A stretch of 64,000 nucleotides of DNA from an uncultured Dysgonomonas sp. (lineage in GTDB: Bacteria > Bacteroidota > Bacteroidia > Bacteroidales > Dysgonomonadaceae): assembly GCA_937995835.1 (NCBI GenBank), contig CALKIV010000002.1, positions 1 through 64,000 on the forward strand, in the 5' to 3' direction. This document shows, piece by piece, positions 61,739-64,000 of the stretch. Within the stretch, counting starts at the first letter, position 1, and each line of letters opens with the position of its first letter. The position numbers and the translations under genes were made by a program. The notes under the pieces were generated by a model. That model did not search any database, was not told the origin of the DNA, and worked only from the letters and a program-made list of their open reading frames with translations.

Positions 61739-62559
61739 GATACTTCCAGGTGAACACCTACAGCTAGTAGGATCAAAATTAATATTCCTACAACGATTCT
61801 ATACCATCCAAACAGTTTGAAACCATATTTAGTAATAAAGCCGATAAAAAACTTGATGGCAGCCATAGCCACAACAAAGGCTACAATGTTACCAATCAAA
61901 AGCACGGCCATATTATCCACTAGGACGCTAAAATCGAAATCAAAAAGTCCGGCATCGGGCACTTTTACCAATTTATATACTTTATAAGCTGTTGCTGCGG
62001 CCATTGTAGGTACAGCCAGAAAGAATGAAAATTCGGCTGCATTTTTTCGTGTAAATTTTCGTGTCATCCCCCCAACGATCGTAGCCATGGAACGAGACAC
62101 TCCCGGTATCATTGCTATACATTGAAAGAGACCGATAATGAAGGCATTCTTATACGTCATTTTTTGCACTTCATCTTCTTTCACATCAGGATTATTGAAC
62201 CATTTATCAACAAATAACATAACGATCCCCCCAAGGACTAGCATAACTGCTACTACATATACATTCTCTAAAAGATCATCAATATAATCACTTAGTAAGA
62301 AACCTAATACAGCAGCTGGAATAAACCCTGCCAATAGTTTCAAATAAAAGTCTACCGATTGAAAAAATCGTTTCCAATAAAGAACTATCACCGAAAGGAT
62401 TGCTCCAAATTGTATGATAATAGTGAATGCTTTAACAAAATCGTCACTCTTAATTCCTAAAACACCCTGTGTGATAATCATATGTCCGGTAGAAGAAACA
62501 GGCAAAAACTCTGTCAACCCTTCTACAATAGCAATGATTATTGCTTCTAAAATACTCAT
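61735..62559 (-). CDS. uppP: Undecaprenyl-diphosphatase UppP (BacA)
   Basis: The 274-residue membrane enzyme recycles undecaprenyl pyrophosphate for cell-wall synthesis. The active-site motifs are EGLTEFLPVSSTGH at the N-terminus and PGVSRSMATIVGGM in the middle. Eight or so helices follow the known layout. Resistance to bacitracin can result from its activity. It overlaps truB by 4 bases and follows the DUF3098 gene by 30 bases. Confidence 0.96.
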   Translation of the reverse strand: MSILEAIIIAIVEGLTEFLPVSSTGHMIITQGVLGIKSDDFVKAFTIIIQFGAILSVIVLYWKRFFQSVDFYLKLLAGFIPAAVLGFLLSDYIDDLLENVYVVAVMLVLGGIVMLFVDKWFNNPDVKEDEVQKMTYKNAFIIGLFQCIAMIPGVSRSMATIVGGMTRKFTRKNAAEFSFFLAVPTMAAATAYKVYKLVKVPDAGLFDFDFSVLVDNMAVLLIGNIVAFVVAMAAIKFFIGFITKYGFKLFGWYRIVVGILILILLAVGVHLEVS

Positions 62560-62589
62560 CTATCGCTTCTTATTTTTTGTAAATTTCTG

Positions 62590-62868
62590 TTAGTTCTTCT
62601 TTTGATCTGAGGCTAGTTCATCCTTTGCCCCTTTAGGTCGTGGAAATAAAATTCCTACAATCATCAAAAGGAAACCGAAGAAGCTAATCATTGGGGCCAC
62701 TGTTATACGTCTAGTACTGAAGATATCTGGCTCAAAGCCGTGCTCTATTGTAGATGCAGGACCAGTCATTAACACAAACCCAAGGATAATAAGCACGATG
62801 GCAACTATACATATGATATAGTTTTTTTGTCCAAATGCGAAATTTATTTTTTCCATGTAATATTTCAA
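62590..62868 (-). CDS. DUF3098 small membrane protein
   Basis: The 92-residue protein has two membrane helices (about 15-35 and 58-75), with the FALITGPAS-like LMTGPAST between and an RRITVAPMISFFGF entry to the second. This matches DUF3098, a small Bacteroidota family always near ftsX and uppP. Function unknown. Its place between ftsX and uppP suggests a role in envelope growth. Confidence 0.85.
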   Translation of the reverse strand: MKYYMEKINFAFGQKNYIICIVAIVLIILGFVLMTGPASTIEHGFEPDIFSTRRITVAPMISFFGFLLMIVGILFPRPKGAKDELASDQKKN

Positions 62869-62899
62869 GTAATTAAAAAACGTTCTCTTTTATATTCAA

Positions 62900-63778
62900 C
62901 TAAGCTCTGTACAGCCTACTGGTGCTCATCTTCAGATACCTATTGACTGCGGACGTGGTAGCAAAGCCAGAAATAACAATACCACTTAGAAGCACAATAC
63001 CATACACAATTAGCAATTCTTGTGTATTAAAAATCGTAATAGCTTCCGGAAATACTTCTGTCATGTAATACACTATACCGGTTATAGCCAAACTTGCCAA
63101 TACTCCTGCAAACACACCACTAAAAATCATCTTCCACACGAAAGGTTTCCTTATAAAAGAGTTTGTGGCACCCACCAGTTGCATCGTATTGATCAAAAAT
63201 CGCTTAGAATAAATATTTAGCTGAATAATGCTTCTTATCAGAGTAAAAGAAATAAAAACCAATATAACCGTCAGCAACAACAACACTGTTCCTATGACTG
63301 ACAATTTTTCATTCGCTTTGGTTATCGCATCTTCGCTGTAAGCTACATTTTGGATAACTGTTCCTCCTCGTAGGCTATCTTTAACTTTGATCATCCCTTC
63401 GGGAGTAACATATTCTCCTTTCACATTGACCACAAAATAGCTAAGGGAAGGATCAAATCCCAAAACATCTTCAGGATCTAACCCCAAATTACCTACTAAT
63501 TCTTTTTTTATTTCTTCTTTGCTTATATATACGACTGTTTTCAGATACTCATTGTTTTCCAACTTCTTTCGCATCTTCACAATCTCTGCTTCAGGAGTAC
63601 TAGAGGCTAGTTCTATGGTAATACCCATATTTTCCTTCAACAAGTCAGCCAGACCTTTACTTGTTATCCCAACAAGGGCAGTAAGTCCTAGAAGGATCAA
63701 CACTAGAGCAATGCTCACAATAGTGATTGCTCCTGTTGTAAAAAAAGAAATAGAGTGACTTTGGTTCTTTTCTGACAT
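62900..63778 (-). CDS. ftsX: Cell-division permease-like protein FtsX
   Basis: The 292-residue protein is FtsX: a first membrane helix (about 16-38), an extracytoplasmic domain (about 40-165) and three C-terminal helices (about 167-190, 218-240, 258-280) with the FtsX/MacB fold. FtsX works with the ATPase FtsE to activate cell-wall hydrolases at division. ftsE is not in the window. It leads the string DUF3098-uppP-truB-queA-folK. Confidence 0.92.
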   Translation of the reverse strand: MSEKNQSHSISFFTTGAITIVSIALVLILLGLTALVGITSKGLADLLKENMGITIELASSTPEAEIVKMRKKLENNEYLKTVVYISKEEIKKELVGNLGLDPEDVLGFDPSLSYFVVNVKGEYVTPEGMIKVKDSLRGGTVIQNVAYSEDAITKANEKLSVIGTVLLLLTVILVFISFTLIRSIIQLNIYSKRFLINTMQLVGATNSFIRKPFVWKMIFSGVFAGVLASLAITGIVYYMTEVFPEAITIFNTQELLIVYGIVLLSGIVISGFATTSAVNRYLKMSTSRLYRA

Positions 63779-64000
63779 CTTAAAATATATGTACTACAAT
63801 TTTCAGCCCCCTGCGACACCATTAGGTATAGCAATCCTAAAATATCCTACAAAGAAACAAAATAAAAGGCAGTTATTAGATTATTTTGGTTTTTTTAATA
63901 GATTAATTTAGGATTCACTTTCTTTTTGAAACTTATACACATCGAGGCATGGATAAACAATATCTTTACCCTACCTTTAACACTTAAATTAAGTAGAATA

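Noticed and set aside
63900..64000. Short frames near the right edge, including one resembling a gene end on the minus strand
   Set aside because: Each is under 20 codons and interrupted by stops; I see no gene there.
1..64000. Mobile elements, prophage, CRISPR arrays or replication origin
   Set aside because: I found no transposase, integrase, regularly spaced repeats or DnaA-box cluster by reading the sequence.

Overview
The window looks like a chromosomal segment of an anaerobic Bacteroidota, most likely order Bacteroidales. The evidence is low GC, many Bacteroides-type -7 elements (TAnnTTTG), tRNAs without encoded CCA, and gene sets typical of that group: NrfHA, ketoacid:ferredoxin oxidoreductase, glycine-lipid acyltransferases, an inositol-lipid cluster, and a ftsX-DUF3098-uppP-truB-queA-folK string. 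I saw no insertion sequence, prophage, integrase or CRISPR array.

Layout. 1-90: 3' end of a CAT-anticodon tRNA and its terminator. 0.3-2.7 kb (-): three-gene ABC importer of the SsuABC/TauABC/ThiXYZ type. 2.9-9.1 kb (+): nitrite ammonification operon (nrfH, nrfA, a porin, ResB- and CcsA-type haem ligation proteins, a Nim-like flavoprotein). 9.1-12.8 kb: nitrosative-stress module (hcp-ric, divergent from a Crp/Fnr regulator of HcpR type and mepB), with a near-perfect palindrome between the divergent genes. 12.9-22.2 kb (+): two tandem cobalamin riboswitches, then a TonB receptor, an exported CbiK-type chelatase, a membrane-anchored CobN/HmuS-type chelatase, a polytopic membrane protein and an ExbB/ExbD-like pair. 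22.3-24.0 kb (-): tRNA-Lys, an alkyltransferase-like protein and an MFS exporter. 24.1-33.4 kb (+): nfo, a panE-like reductase, a twin-ATPase protein, ybaK, korDABC, glsA-glsB-maf. 33.5-40.8 kb: pdxY, a GH28 lipoprotein, fucP, fucI, an AraC regulator, a GNAT protein. 40.9-47.2 kb (-): inositol-lipid cluster (myo-inositol-phosphate synthase, HAD phosphatase, CDP-alcohol transferase, small membrane protein, ATP-grasp protein, nucleotidyltransferase) with pdxA. 47.2-53.4 kb (-): a decayed small membrane gene, rlmN, a DUF protein, pgi, gpsA, lysS. 53.9-59.5 kb (+): MATE pump, tldD, tldE, a GHL10 hydrolase. 59.5-63.8 kb (-): folK, queA, truB, uppP, DUF3098, ftsX.

How the genes work together. The first 13 kb form an anaerobic nitrogen-oxide block: NrfHA reduces nitrite to ammonium, ResB/CcsA attach its haems, and Hcp/RIC deal with NO-derived damage under the adjacent regulator. 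The next 9 kb is the most unusual part. It encodes an envelope-located tetrapyrrole metal-chelatase or dechelatase apparatus, apparently powered by a proton-channel pair and placed under double vitamin B12 riboswitch control. The inositol cluster combines an inositol-phosphate synthase with a nucleotidyltransferase, a CDP-alcohol transferase that lacks the last Asp of its family motif, and an uncharacterised ATP-grasp enzyme. This suggests inositol-lipid chemistry beyond the standard CDP-diacylglycerol route.
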